Positions 17,390-25,832 of a DNA stretch of 64,000 nucleotides are shown here, one piece after another. Source of the DNA: Lewinellaceae bacterium (lineage in GTDB: Bacteria > Bacteroidota > Bacteroidia > Chitinophagales > Saprospiraceae); NCBI GenBank assembly GCA_020636375.1, contig JACJXZ010000003.1:124001-188000 (forward strand). The letters run 5' to 3'. The translations under genes and the position numbers were made by a program. Every line of letters starts with the position of its first letter. The first letter of the stretch is position 1. The notes beneath the pieces are model-generated. The model did no database searches. It was not told the DNA's origin and saw only the letters and a list, made by a program, of their open reading frames with translations.

Positions 17390-18547
17390 TCACGCCCCCC
17401 TCAGCTTCCCCTTCAGCACCCCCGCCGCCCTGGTATACCCTCCGTCCGCGCCATCGACAAAGTGGATATGCCGCCCGTCCCGGTCGCGCACATAACAGGA
17501 CATGATGCTCTCCGGGCTGACGTGCAGGCCGTAAAAAAGTTCTCCTTCCTTTTCCATCTTCTCGAGTGCTGCCGTCAGCTGCTCCCGCTGAGCTTTGGTG
17601 CCGGATATGACGGTATTGATCCGCCCGTCCAGCACGAGGGTGTCGGCCAGTTCCACCAGTTGCCGGAGGTATCGCCTGCCGTTTTTATAGTATTTAAAAT
17701 AAACCAGCCCAAACCAGGTAAAGAGGAAGTTGACGAGCAGATAAGACAGGTTAAACCGGCCCAGTTTGGCGCGCATCTCGGTGTTGATCTTGCCCAGGGT
17801 GGCCTGCAATCGCAGCATGGGAACGGAAATGGGGTTCCGCCGGGGCTGGGGGCCGTAGATCTCGTCAATGGCGGCCAGCACCGTTTGAAAAACCAGGCTG
17901 TGCCGGGCTTCTTCCCGGGCTTCTACCAGCAGGCAGACCACCTCGTCCAGGTTTTTGGGTGGTTTGACGGCATTCCAGCGGCACTCCATGCCTTCCAGGT
18001 TAAGGGATGCCTCTATTGCCGGCCGGAAGGGCGCAAATCCCTCGCCTTTTATTATCCGTTCTGCATATTTCAGCCCGTTGCCCAGCACGAGCGGAATGGA
18101 AAAATTTTCTCCGAGTTTTGCTTTCGTTATCAATAGTTTTTGCTTTTCCCGGTAGGCCTCCGCTACCGGGACGTGGCCGACCCGCAGCTCCAGCCTGAAG
18201 TTGCGGGCGGTATTTTCCCGGTGAATGTGCATGGCGCCCATGATGGGTTCCAGTAATGAGGATGGGGCCAGCAGGGTAGCGCCGTCGCCTCCGAAGAAAA
18301 AGGGGATGCTGGTCCCGGCCTTTCCGGCCAGGTTGAGCGCCGCGATAATGCTGCCCGCCGCCACCAGGTTGACAACCTGATGCGCTCCTCCCTTCACCGC
18401 CCGGGTAGAGCCTTTGATGTCCGTTACCACAATATGCCAGTCGTCCGGTACCGCAGAAAACAACTGCTCGTTGGCGACCAGATGGCTCATTGGCGCCTCA
18501 TTCGCCGGCAGGACAGCGTAGAAATGATCATTGTTTTTGGTGCCCAT
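17390..18547 (-). CDS. DUF3095 protein, class III cyclase-like
   Basis: The ATG at 18547 (MGTKNNDHFYAVLPANEAP) is preferred over an upstream frame extension to 18733 that lacks family-like sequence. 385 residues. The segment WHIVVTDIKGSTRAVKGG has the DIxGST pattern of the first metal-binding strand of class III nucleotidyl cyclases. PFFFGGDGATLLAP resembles their GD loop. Later segments match the uncharacterised DUF3095 family. Cyclase activity is inference from these motifs. There is no clear operon; the neighbouring AbiEii gene is convergent. Confidence 0.75.
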   Translation of the reverse strand: MGTKNNDHFYAVLPANEAPMSHLVANEQLFSAVPDDWHIVVTDIKGSTRAVKGGAHQVVNLVAAGSIIAALNLAGKAGTSIPFFFGGDGATLLAPSSLLEPIMGAMHIHRENTARNFRLELRVGHVPVAEAYREKQKLLITKAKLGENFSIPLVLGNGLKYAERIIKGEGFAPFRPAIEASLNLEGMECRWNAVKPPKNLDEVVCLLVEAREEARHSLVFQTVLAAIDEIYGPQPRRNPISVPMLRLQATLGKINTEMRAKLGRFNLSYLLVNFLFTWFGLVYFKYYKNGRRYLRQLVELADTLVLDGRINTVISGTKAQREQLTAALEKMEKEGELFYGLHVSPESIMSCYVRDRDGRHIHFVDGADGGYTRAAGVLKGKLRGA

Positions 18548-18836
18548 ATCAGGGATATATAATAGCCTGTTTTCAAAGATAATTCTTTTGCGGGGCCTCT
18601 GAAACAGGTGCCAAAACAATGAGCCTATACTTCCTCCCCATCCAACCCCAATTCCTTCCTCTTCGGCCGAATAATTTTGCCTTTCCATCCCAAAACGGCG
18701 AACTAGAACCTTATCGGGCCAGGCACGCGGCAATTAAATAAATGTTAATCCGGGTCCACCCCTGTAATCTTTTGCACAATATTGACATCAAATAGGAAAA
18801 AGCTTTGTTTAGCCATTGATACTAAAATCACCAGCC

Positions 18837-19031
18837 ATGAAGATCAGATTCAAAGACCGGCTCGAAGCAGTAGAATGGATAGCGAATTTCGTGGAAAACG
18901 AAGGGCAGTTCGAAGTGCTGCGCGAACAGTTAAATTTCAATTTCATCTACGAAGGTGCCTATTTCCTGAACATCGAAGAGGAACCGGGAGAGGTTGTCAG
19001 CCTGGACGGCAGCGCCAAGGGGCGGAAGTAA
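18837..19031 (+). CDS. Small hypothetical protein (64 aa)
   Basis: MKIRFKDRLEAVEWIANFVE begins a compact acidic protein ending in SAKGRK. The ATG at 18837 is favoured over an upstream ATG at 18816. The codon use matches real genes and the composition is that of a folded small protein. It has no recognised family. It is convergent with the anti-sigma-like gene at 19102-19998. Confidence 0.55.
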   Translation: MKIRFKDRLEAVEWIANFVENEGQFEVLREQLNFNFIYEGAYFLNIEEEPGEVVSLDGSAKGRK

Positions 19032-19101
19032 GCAGATTTGCGTACTGCTTCGGGACTCTCAGGGTTCCTGCCAGTCTATGCAGCTTACGCCCAGCGCTTT
19101 C

Positions 19102-19998
19102 TCAATCTTCTGTACCTATTTGCACTTTACCGACGTACAACGCGGTGTCCTCCCCCTCGCGTTTAACGACGTAATAGTATAATCCGGGCGGCAATTCCTT
19201 TTCCACATCTTTCTCAAAGGTATAATTCTTCATTCCGCCAAAGGCCCGGACATCTTCATCATCCAGCCGATGCAATTCCAGAGGAAGGCTCGCCGCCGGG
19301 CGTTCTTTGAGGAAGGAAACCTGTCTGTTGTCGTATATCTGCAGCAGGATGCGGCCGCCTTCGACCGGCGATCCGGAGCGGAGGGTACCGGACACCTTGG
19401 CCCGGTAGTTTTCCGAGGGCGTCCGGGCCGCGTCCACCTCGGCGGACACCAGAAAATCAGGATTAGGGCTTTTGGCAGCGATCAGGCCCTCTAATTTGGG
19501 ATTGGGCAGGAAGGGGTCATCCGGCGAAGGAGTTCCGGGCGTTTGCTTTTGCCGGGTGGAAGTCGCTTCCTCTTTCTTTTCCGGTGCTGGGTTGACCGCT
19601 ATTCCGGAATCCGGGACAGCCGGTTCCCCGTCTGGCTGGCGTTCGGTTGCAACAGCCGGCCCCTGTTGCCAGGAGGGCTGTGATGGCCGGGGCCATGCCC
19701 ACCAGATGACGGCTGCGACAATAGCCGCAGCCACCGCTCCCCATACCGGCAGCAGCCGGAAAACGGATTTCCGGCCTTTTCCTTCCAACGGGAAATCCCG
19801 GGCGATCTGTTGGAGTTGCTGCCGCCGTTCCGCCTTGCCGGATTTCCCGAGTTCCTGATGCATCCTCCGGTGAAGCGCCACCTCCATTTTGAGTTCCGGG
19901 TCGGCAGCTATTTCCTGTTCGAAGGCCCGGCGCTCCTCCGCCGGCAGCTTCCCTTCGAGGTAGGCTTCTATGGTCTCATATAGTTGCTCTTTGTTCAT
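19102..19998 (-). CDS. Membrane anti-sigma-like protein
   Basis: 298 residues. The N-terminal short helical module (YETIEAYLEGKLPAEERRAF) is the same type as in the partner of the other ECF factor. One membrane segment follows near residues 84-102 (PVWGAVAAAIVAAVIWWAW), then a Pro/Ser/Thr-rich linker and a periplasmic beta-rich domain (YRAKVSGTLRSGSPVEGG, LPPGLYYYVVKREGEDT). Its ATG lies 17 bp downstream of the sigma factor stop, so the pair is an operon. It probably holds the sigma factor at the membrane; the periplasmic domain may sense a signal. Confidence 0.8.
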   Translation of the reverse strand: MNKEQLYETIEAYLEGKLPAEERRAFEQEIAADPELKMEVALHRRMHQELGKSGKAERRQQLQQIARDFPLEGKGRKSVFRLLPVWGAVAAAIVAAVIWWAWPRPSQPSWQQGPAVATERQPDGEPAVPDSGIAVNPAPEKKEEATSTRQKQTPGTPSPDDPFLPNPKLEGLIAAKSPNPDFLVSAEVDAARTPSENYRAKVSGTLRSGSPVEGGRILLQIYDNRQVSFLKERPAASLPLELHRLDDEDVRAFGGMKNYTFEKDVEKELPPGLYYYVVKREGEDTALYVGKVQIGTED

Positions 19999-20015
19999 TA
20001 CAATATGTTAAAAGG

Positions 20016-20579
20016 CTACAGCTTCAGATCCTGAAAGCGAAGGTCGGCCCTGACCAACCCGATGAGGCGCTCCTTGCACTGGAACTTGCGCTTTTTGGCG
20101 TAGTTCACACTGCCAAAACCCATTATTTCCGCTATTTTTTCCATTCTGACCTTATCAAAAAAAAGACGCATCAGCTTGCGGCAATCGTCGCCGAGCTGGT
20201 CAAAGGCATCCCAAAAGATGCGGTTTTCTTCTGCTTCTTCGATCGACCTTTCCAGGTCTTCGTCCAGTCTGTATTTGTCGTCTTCGGGAAAGGTTACGGT
20301 CCGGTTTGACTTTTTTTGCAGGCGGTTGCCCCAGAGGTTGCGGCAGATGCCGTAGATCAGGGTGTACAAGGAACTGTTCAACTCAAACCCGGGCCTGCCG
20401 GCTTTCTCGAAAAGGATGATCAGCGCCTCCTGGAATATATCCCTGGCGTCTTCCGCGCTGCCGCCGTTTTGGGTAATGAGGTTGGCAGCGCGGGGCTGGT
20501 ACAGCCGGTATATTTCCCGGATGCCCTCGTTGTCGCCCTCCAGCAGCGCTTTAAGCAGGCCTTGGCTCTCTTGATTCAT
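20016..20579 (-). CDS. ECF-type RNA polymerase sigma factor
   Basis: 187 residues. Region 2 is at IREIYRLYQPRAANLITQNG, AEDARDIFQEALIILFEKA and SLYTLIYGICRNLWGNRLQKK. Region 4 is at DDCRKLMRLFFDKVRMEKIA and EIMGFGSVNYAKKRKFQCKE. It is the same subfamily style as the ECF factor at 11998 but clearly diverged. It is co-transcribed with the downstream membrane partner. Target promoters are not identifiable here. Confidence 0.92.
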   Translation of the reverse strand: MNQESQGLLKALLEGDNEGIREIYRLYQPRAANLITQNGGSAEDARDIFQEALIILFEKAGRPGFELNSSLYTLIYGICRNLWGNRLQKKSNRTVTFPEDDKYRLDEDLERSIEEAEENRIFWDAFDQLGDDCRKLMRLFFDKVRMEKIAEIMGFGSVNYAKKRKFQCKERLIGLVRADLRFQDLKL

Positions 20580-20676
20580 TTAGGATAAAGTTTCCTCGGC
20601 TGCAATATACTGGCTTTCGGGCATTAATGGTAAAGAAGGGCCGGGCGCGATTCCTTTTTGTACCCCTTGCTCGGTT

Positions 20677-20711
20677 TTAGGCCTTAGGTTTTAGGGGCAC
20701 CCCAGGCCTAA
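20677..20711. repeat. Small hairpin in intergenic 20580-20863
   Basis: TTAGGCCT pairs with AGGCCTAA, with GGGG/CCCC extending inside. The rest of this 284-bp stretch, between the ECF gene and the metal-binding protein gene, shows no gene. Confidence 0.4.
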
Positions 20712-20863
20712 TCGGGCACTCAACCGGTTCCTAACGCCTATAACCTAACATTTACCTGGCCGGCTGGACGGGCCTAAATCCTCCTAACTCCGAAGAGGGC
20801 ACAATTTAGCATCGCGCCCGCAGGGCCAAAGAGCTTTGCCGTTTGGAACCTATCCCTGTTATT

Positions 20864-21082
20864 TTATGAATGGATCACTTCCTTAACATCAAAGCCGGCG
20901 TCTTCCACCGCTTCCACGACTTCATCCACGGTCACCTCATCGCCTTTGACGGTCAGCACTTTGTCCGGGTTGTCCGTATCGACGGCCCATTCCCGGATCG
21001 ACGACACGTCATTGAGGAAGCCCGTTACGGCACGCACGCAGTTGCTGCAATTGATATTGGTCTTGAATTGTAGTGTTTTCAT
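20864..21082 (-). CDS. Heavy-metal-associated (HMA) domain protein
   Basis: 72 residues from the ATG at 21082 (MKTLQFKTNINCSNCVRAVT). The single HMA fold carries CSNC, a CxxC metal site, in the first loop. It resembles Atx1/CopZ-type copper chaperones. It lies 43 bp downstream of the methyltransferase-like membrane gene on the same strand and may share its transcript. No copper ATPase is in view, so the partner is unknown. Confidence 0.85.
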   Translation of the reverse strand: MKTLQFKTNINCSNCVRAVTGFLNDVSSIREWAVDTDNPDKVLTVKGDEVTVDEVVEAVEDAGFDVKEVIHS

Positions 21083-21124
21083 GGCATTCTTTTCAAGAAA
21101 GAACGCCTGAAACAACGATCGGTT

Positions 21125-21760
21125 TTACCAGATAAAGGGGATCATCTTCTTTGCCTGCTGCTGAAAGGCGGCATATTGCTCCCCGAAAGCCTGGATGAGG
21201 GCTTCCTCCTCTGCCTGTATCCGGTAATTATAGGCTATCATCATGAGAGAGGCGGCCACCAGCAGGCCCACCCATGCCTGCAACAGGACGGCGCAGCCCA
21301 GAGAGGCCAGGAAGGCACCCAGGTAGGAGGGGTGCCGGACCAGGCGGTAGGGGCCGTCCCGGACGAGGCGATGCTCTGCCTGGATTTGCACCGTTGCCGT
21401 GAACAACCCCCCGAGGGCACGGATAGCCCATACCCGGATGCCTACTCCTGCCAGGATCAGGGCCAGGCCGGCGGCTACCGCAGCGGCGCTGTGCCGCGCC
21501 GGATGCCAGTAGGCCCATTCTACTACGGGAATGGCAGCCGATAAAAGGGATAACAAAAGAATGACCAGCACGGAATTTCTGTCCTGATTTTTTTCCTGCC
21601 GGGCCTCCCGCAATTCGAAACCAGGTTGGGAAAGAAATACGGCAAGGGCGGTGCCGATCAGTATGGCGGTCTTGTAATGCAGGATCATCCCCGGCCTTCC
21701 CGCCAGAGGCGCCAGATAGGCCAGGGAGACGAACAAAATGGTATTGATGGTTTTACCCAT
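21125..21760 (-). CDS. Isoprenylcysteine methyltransferase-like membrane protein
   Basis: 211 residues from the ATG at 21760 (MGKTINTILFVSLAYLAP). Several membrane helices precede the conserved C-terminal block GPYRLVRHPSYLGAFLA and EEEALIQAFGEQYAAF. This is the SAM-binding signature of the ICMT/NnrU-like membrane methyltransferases. Bacterial members have mostly unknown substrates. A long hairpin at 21824-21881 separates it from the upstream acyltransferase gene on the same strand. Confidence 0.85.
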   Translation of the reverse strand: MGKTINTILFVSLAYLAPLAGRPGMILHYKTAILIGTALAVFLSQPGFELREARQEKNQDRNSVLVILLLSLLSAAIPVVEWAYWHPARHSAAAVAAGLALILAGVGIRVWAIRALGGLFTATVQIQAEHRLVRDGPYRLVRHPSYLGAFLASLGCAVLLQAWVGLLVAASLMMIAYNYRIQAEEEALIQAFGEQYAAFQQQAKKMIPFIW

Positions 21761-21823
21761 GGGCTTGTCAATTTTTTTGGTTCTGTAATAACCTTTAATC
21801 AGAGGCGGCTTGAAGGTTTTTAG

Positions 21824-21881
21824 AGCATGTCTGGAGGTAGTCCCCGACACTATGTGTGCGGGGACTACCTCCAGACATGCT
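21824..21881. terminator. Perfect long hairpin, 23-bp arms
   Basis: The left arm 21824-21846 (AGCATGTCTGGAGG... to CCCCG) is exactly complementary to 21859-21881. The loop ACACTATGTGTG can itself pair (ACAC/GTGT). It lies between two minus-strand genes. On the plus strand it is followed by TTTT; on the minus strand it is followed by only CTAAAAA, so terminator function is uncertain. Confidence 0.7.
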
Positions 21882-21911
21882 TTTACCGCGGTGCCGGCCC
21901 TACAGGCATGC

Positions 21912-22679
21912 CTACACGGAGGCCTGGGCCGCAAAAGCCGGGGCGTTATCGGCCAGCAGGAACAGGGCTCCCTTTGCCTTCATCTGCTTGCCCGCAGTTT
22001 CGATCCGGGCGGCCCTGCCCGAAGCGATCTCATCGAAGGAGATGCCCAGGATGCTCGCGCTTAGCCCCTGGTAGTCATTTTCACGTCCATCGAGCAATTG
22101 CCGGAATCCATACCGCACATAGAACGGCGCATGCCGCGGATGGCAGGCCAGCATGGCGTAATCGTAGCCATACCGGTAAAAAATACTGGCCAGGGCGCCT
22201 TCGAAAACAAAACGGGCGTAGCCGGCGGCTCTGACTTCAGGAGAGAAAACAAACCGGCTGCCTTCTATTATTTTCTGCCCCCGGGCCCGCCGGGAATGAT
22301 ATAGCTCCAGCATGTATTCCTTTTGAGGGCAACTGGCCATCATGGGCAGCGGGGCGTCAGCCCGGGGCGGCGGCGGGAGCAAGGCGGGGAACTTCGCCGC
22401 CAGCCGGCTGGTCAACGGCGCCATACGGCTGGGTGTTTCCTGAACCAGCCGCATGTATCCGATCGGTTGGCCTCCGTACTGGCCTTCCTGGAATAACCCC
22501 AGGTGGTAGGCATGCCAGTCGTAACTGTCGAACTCCAGCCCATGCCCGCTTTGATGGACAAGAGCGGCGCAACTGCTTTGGAGATACCCCTGGTAACGCA
22601 GGCGAAATAGCGATTCCAGCTCAGAAACAGTACGAGCTTCTCTGAGGGAAAAATGAGCGTGTTGAATACTCATAGTCAT
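21912..22679 (-). CDS. FeeM/LuxI-like N-acyl amino acid synthase family protein
   Basis: 255 residues with a GNAT-type layout. ESLFRLRYQGYLQSS and EFDSYDWHAYHLGLFQEGQ recall the LRYxVY...D..D..A.H pattern of FeeM-like N-acyl amino acid synthases and autoinducer synthases. QPIGYMRLVQE follows as the next strand, then EGSRFVFSPEVR and YAMLACHPRHAPFYVRYGF, the CoA-binding and C-terminal strands. Such enzymes transfer an acyl chain from acyl-ACP/CoA to an amine. No acyl carrier protein gene is seen in the window. The assignment is by motif only. Confidence 0.6.
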   Translation of the reverse strand: MTMSIQHAHFSLREARTVSELESLFRLRYQGYLQSSCAALVHQSGHGLEFDSYDWHAYHLGLFQEGQYGGQPIGYMRLVQETPSRMAPLTSRLAAKFPALLPPPPRADAPLPMMASCPQKEYMLELYHSRRARGQKIIEGSRFVFSPEVRAAGYARFVFEGALASIFYRYGYDYAMLACHPRHAPFYVRYGFRQLLDGRENDYQGLSASILGISFDEIASGRAARIETAGKQMKAKGALFLLADNAPAFAAQASV

Positions 22680-23053
22680 GTGGTTTTATTGCTTGGAATA
22701 ATAATTTTCCATTAACAGCCAGGTACGCTGTAGAACCCATGACTTGCCACCAGTCTTTTTAGTGTTTGTTTAAGAAGCGTATTCCATTTGGTGAGGCCTC
22801 ACCATAAAATTGGTTAGAATGCTTTGATAAGTGTTGTTCAATGTTTTTACGAGTGGCCCGCCGGTTGCCGGTTGCCACTCTTTCGATATTGTACCCTAAC
22901 ATACAAAAATTGCGCAACTTCGTTCGTAAAGTCAACGGGCACTCGAAATTTTTCTCCCAAAAACAGGAACGAAATACAACCTGCAAAACCGGCATCGGTG
23001 AACAATCCGGCGGCCAATTGCATTCAGAATGCTGTCATTGTAAAATACACAAG
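22680..23053. other. Divergent intergenic region with 14-bp palindrome
   Basis: This 374-bp gap lies between the divergent acyltransferase and GNAT/FemAB-like genes. It holds the perfect palindrome GGTGAGGCCTCACC at 22790-22803, a possible operator. A 78-codon minus-strand frame (22759-22995) shows no family-like features and was not called. Confidence 0.4.
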
Positions 23054-23950
23054 ATGAATATCCAATACCTGAAAGGCGCCGACATCGATAAAGTGAAGTG
23101 GAACAGCTGTGTTCATTACGCCAATAATGGCAATATCTTTGGCTACATGTGGTATCTCGATTTTGTCGCCAAAGATTGGGATGCCCTCGTGGAAGGGGAC
23201 TATGAATCCGTTTTCCCCCTGGTTTGGAAAGAAGGGCTGTTCGGAAGAAAAGAACTCTACCAACCCAACCTGATGCGGGAAATGGGCATCTACTCCATCC
23301 ACTTGCTTTCACCTGCCCGGATCAGGGCTTTCCTCGACGCCATACCTCCGGAATTTAAACGCATAAACATAGCCGTCAACGAACAGAATACGCCTCCGGC
23401 GGGCAGCCCTTTCGAAGTCGTGGAAAAAACCAACCACCAGCTTTATCTCGGACCTTCCTACGAAGAAATGTTCGACGGGTTCTCCGGCGAAATGGCCTCC
23501 TCCCTTCAACGGGCCGAGGACCAGGGCCTCATCCTGACCTCCAGCCTCAAACCGGAAACGGTGGCCGAGTTCTACCGCCGCCATACCCCGGCCTATCCCG
23601 GCCTGGAAAGCGACTACCATGCGCTGCACCGCATCATGTACAACGTCCTGCATCGAGGCTGGGGTTTCGCTTCCGGCGCTATGGACCGGGAGCAAAACCT
23701 CTACGCTGCCAACTTTTTCATCTACAGCCACGGCAAAGTGCTCAGCCTGGCGCCGGCACAATCGCCGGCGGGAGCTGAACTGGGCGCGTTGCCGTACCTC
23801 TTCAATGCCCTAATTCGCAGCCACGCCGGCCGGCCCCTCATCCTGGATTTCAACGTCAGGGGCGGGTATGAACTGGCCCGGCAATTCGGTGCTCAGCCCA
23901 ATGCTTTCTACCAGCTGAAAAAGGACAAACGCATTCTGGGACTTATCTGA
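23054..23950 (+). CDS. GNAT/FemAB-like acyltransferase, uncharacterised
   Basis: The start is taken at the ATG at 23054 (MNIQYLKGADIDKVKWNSCV); the frame continues upstream to 22841, but those codons look non-coding. 298 residues. Features typical of the FemAB/GNAT superfamily as found in Bacteroidota are FGYMWYLDFVAKDWDALVEG, FPLVWKEGLFGRKELYQPN, YLFNALIRSHAGRPLILDFN and a closing GGYELARQFGAQPNAFYQL. Members add amino acids or acyl groups to cell-wall or small-molecule amines; the substrate here is unknown. It is divergent from the FeeM-like gene. Confidence 0.7.
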   Translation: MNIQYLKGADIDKVKWNSCVHYANNGNIFGYMWYLDFVAKDWDALVEGDYESVFPLVWKEGLFGRKELYQPNLMREMGIYSIHLLSPARIRAFLDAIPPEFKRINIAVNEQNTPPAGSPFEVVEKTNHQLYLGPSYEEMFDGFSGEMASSLQRAEDQGLILTSSLKPETVAEFYRRHTPAYPGLESDYHALHRIMYNVLHRGWGFASGAMDREQNLYAANFFIYSHGKVLSLAPAQSPAGAELGALPYLFNALIRSHAGRPLILDFNVRGGYELARQFGAQPNAFYQLKKDKRILGLI

Positions 23951-23961
23951 GACGAGGATTC

Positions 23962-24251
23962 GGCTACCCGTCTTAGGTTGGACAGCAGAAAGGGGAAAGC
24001 CGAGCGGAGTCGAGGCCAAGCGTGTGCAGGAGGCAGGGAGTGTCCAACCTTAGGGGCCGGAGAAAAATAAGTTCCCCATTTCAGGCGAGCTATTTTTTCG
24101 CCAGGCAAGGCGCGGGGAGGGCGCATAGCGGCGCTACGCAACCGATCCCGCAACAGTCTGCCCCGCACACGAAGTGTCGGGGCAGCCTGGCGGAAAAAGA
24201 GCCGGATCAAATGGGGAAGTTATTCTTCTCCGGGCCCTTAGATGGGTAGCC
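23962..24251. mobile_element. MITE-like nested inverted-repeat element, 290 bp
   Basis: The outer ends are GGCTACCCGTCTTAG (23962-23976) and CTTAGATGGGTAGCC (24237-24251), complementary with two mismatches. An 8-bp direct repeat GAGGATTC flanks it (23954-23961, 24252-24259). Inside are a second inverted pair, AGGTTGGACA (23975-23984) with TGTCCAACCT (24041-24050), and a third pair, GGAGAAAAATAAGTTCCCC (24060-24078) with GGGGAAGTTATTCTTCTCC (24213-24231). It has no coding capacity. A 21-bp piece recurs at 3030-3050. Confidence 0.75.
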
Positions 24252-24299
24252 GAGGATTCGGATGCCTGATGCCGCAGGCAGACAGCCCGCCTGCAAGAC

Positions 24300-24535
24300 C
24301 GGCAGGAATGGACAGGATGGACAGGCTGCCGGGGGGTGTGGGGGGCTATAGACAGGATTAACAGGATGAGTTAAACCGGGGCAGCACCGTTTTAGCCGCC
24401 ACCCTTTCCCCGCCTGCCGAAGCATTGCGAAGGAGGGGGGAGGATTGATGGGGGCTAAGAGAAGATTTACCCTGTGAAATAATTCCAGTAAAGCCCGCCA
24501 TTATTTCACAGCGTGAACAGGATGAACCGGTTGCT
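24300..24535. repeat. GACAGGAT-type repeats with 12-bp hairpin
   Basis: The stretch has scattered copies of GACAGGAT (24311, 24319, 24351) and then GATTTACCCTGTGAAATAAT. The hairpin is CTGTGAAATAAT (24472-24483) with ATTATTTCACAG (24500-24511). The same GACAGGAT and TTTACCCTGTGAAATAA words occur at 53804-54075. No gene is seen from 24260 to 24618. Confidence 0.7.
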
Positions 24536-24618
24536 CCCACCAGGTTTTCCGACTTCCGACCCCGACCTCCTCCGTCGGTACGGGGCTCCCTAAGGTCGCT
24601 TCCGCCTTCCCCTTCCCC

Positions 24619-25764
24619 TCACCCGGCCACCTCTTCCGCCATCTCCTGCCGCAGCCGCCGCCGTTCGTTGAGAATTTCCCGGATCCAGTTAGGTATGACG
24701 ATGGCACCGGCCAGCAGGTAGGTGTAGTAGGACAGCAGCCGCCAGATGGTAGAAATGAGGGTGGCGTAAGTAGGGTTGGACACGTAATCGCTCAGGAAGC
24801 CGCCGAAGAGGATTTCCACAAAACCGGCGCCGCCCGGCGTAGGGCTGAAGGCGATGATCACGAACATAGTTTCCAGGCGGGCGTAAAGCTCAAACTGCGT
24901 CCAGAAGTCCAGGGGCAAGGCGGTAATGAAGGCAATGATCAGGCAGTTGAGCAGGATAAACCGGCAGGACCAGGCCGTGGCGGTGGCCAGGAAGGCACTG
25001 AGATGGAACCGAAGATCCTGCTGTTTGAGATGGTTGGACGCCAGGACCATCTCGTTGCCCAGAGCGACGGCCTTGCGCCGGTAGCGCTTCAGGAAACCCA
25101 AACGGGTGGCCCCTACCAGCAACCGCTTCATCTGTTCGGGGTTGACGAACAGGCCGTAGTAAAAAATACTGCTGTAAATGGCCATCAGGGAGTAGGCGAA
25201 GATGAAGTAAAAGCCCCAGGCGCCAATGTCGTCGAGGGTTTGCACCCCGGGCCGGATCATGTTGGAACCAAAAAAAAGGAAAAGGACCGGCAGGGTGCCG
25301 ATGAAGAAAAAACTGTCCAGGACGATAGTGTACAAGACAATAGTGGCCGTTTTCGCCGTAGACAACTTCTCCTGGGCCAGCACAAAGAAGGCCACTGCCG
25401 ACCCGCCGACCGCCGTGGGCGATACCGCCGAGCTGAACTCCCAGATGAAGATGAGCTCGATGCACTTGCGCCAACCGAATTCCCCTTCGGAAAGAATGTG
25501 CAGGCGTGTGGCGTAGGCCAGGTGGCGGACCACCAGGATGAACACACAGGCGATGATCCAGAACAGCGTGTGCGCCGTCCAGTCTATTTTAGCGAATTCA
25601 TGAGGGTCGAACTGCCGCCAAAGCAGGTATCCCACCGCCACAATTCCCAACAGGACGGGCAGGATGATGCGGGACACCCGGATCGACCGGAGCGCCTCCT
25701 GCTGTTCTTCATCAAAATGCTTCAGCGTATCGTCGTGCTTCACAAAGCTCATTTTTGTATTCAT
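24619..25764 (-). CDS. Lysylphosphatidylglycerol synthase TM-region (UPF0104) family protein
   Basis: 381 residues, with a soluble N-terminus of about 30 followed by seven or eight membrane helices. Family landmarks are FSSAVSPTAVGGSAVAFFVL and FSPTPGGAGFVEILF. It is the membrane domain family shared with the MprF flippase part and the AglD/YbhN group. It lacks the LPG synthetase domain, so a lipid-transport role is plausible but unproven. A paralogue is encoded at 58321-59412. It is divergent from the small GlsB-like gene, sharing a 68-bp promoter region. Confidence 0.88.
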   Translation of the reverse strand: MNTKMSFVKHDDTLKHFDEEQQEALRSIRVSRIILPVLLGIVAVGYLLWRQFDPHEFAKIDWTAHTLFWIIACVFILVVRHLAYATRLHILSEGEFGWRKCIELIFIWEFSSAVSPTAVGGSAVAFFVLAQEKLSTAKTATIVLYTIVLDSFFFIGTLPVLFLFFGSNMIRPGVQTLDDIGAWGFYFIFAYSLMAIYSSIFYYGLFVNPEQMKRLLVGATRLGFLKRYRRKAVALGNEMVLASNHLKQQDLRFHLSAFLATATAWSCRFILLNCLIIAFITALPLDFWTQFELYARLETMFVIIAFSPTPGGAGFVEILFGGFLSDYVSNPTYATLISTIWRLLSYYTYLLAGAIVIPNWIREILNERRRLRQEMAEEVAG

Positions 25765-25799
25765 TCCTGCAAAGTTGCAGAATAGCCGGCAATTTTGGC

Positions 25800-25807
25800 T
25801 ATCTTTC
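25800..25807 (+). promoter_or_regulatory. Candidate -7 box for the GlsB-like gene
   Basis: TATCTTTC differs from TAnnTTTG at one base. A TTG at 25775-25777 lies 22 bp upstream. It sits 25 bp before the ATG at 25833. Confidence 0.4.
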
Positions 25808-25832
25808 CAAGGAAGAACTAACTTAATATATT

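Noticed and set aside
22759..22995. 78-codon minus-strand ORF between the divergent acyltransferase genes
   Set aside because: No family-like features, no promoter box, and it overlaps the likely control region of both genes.
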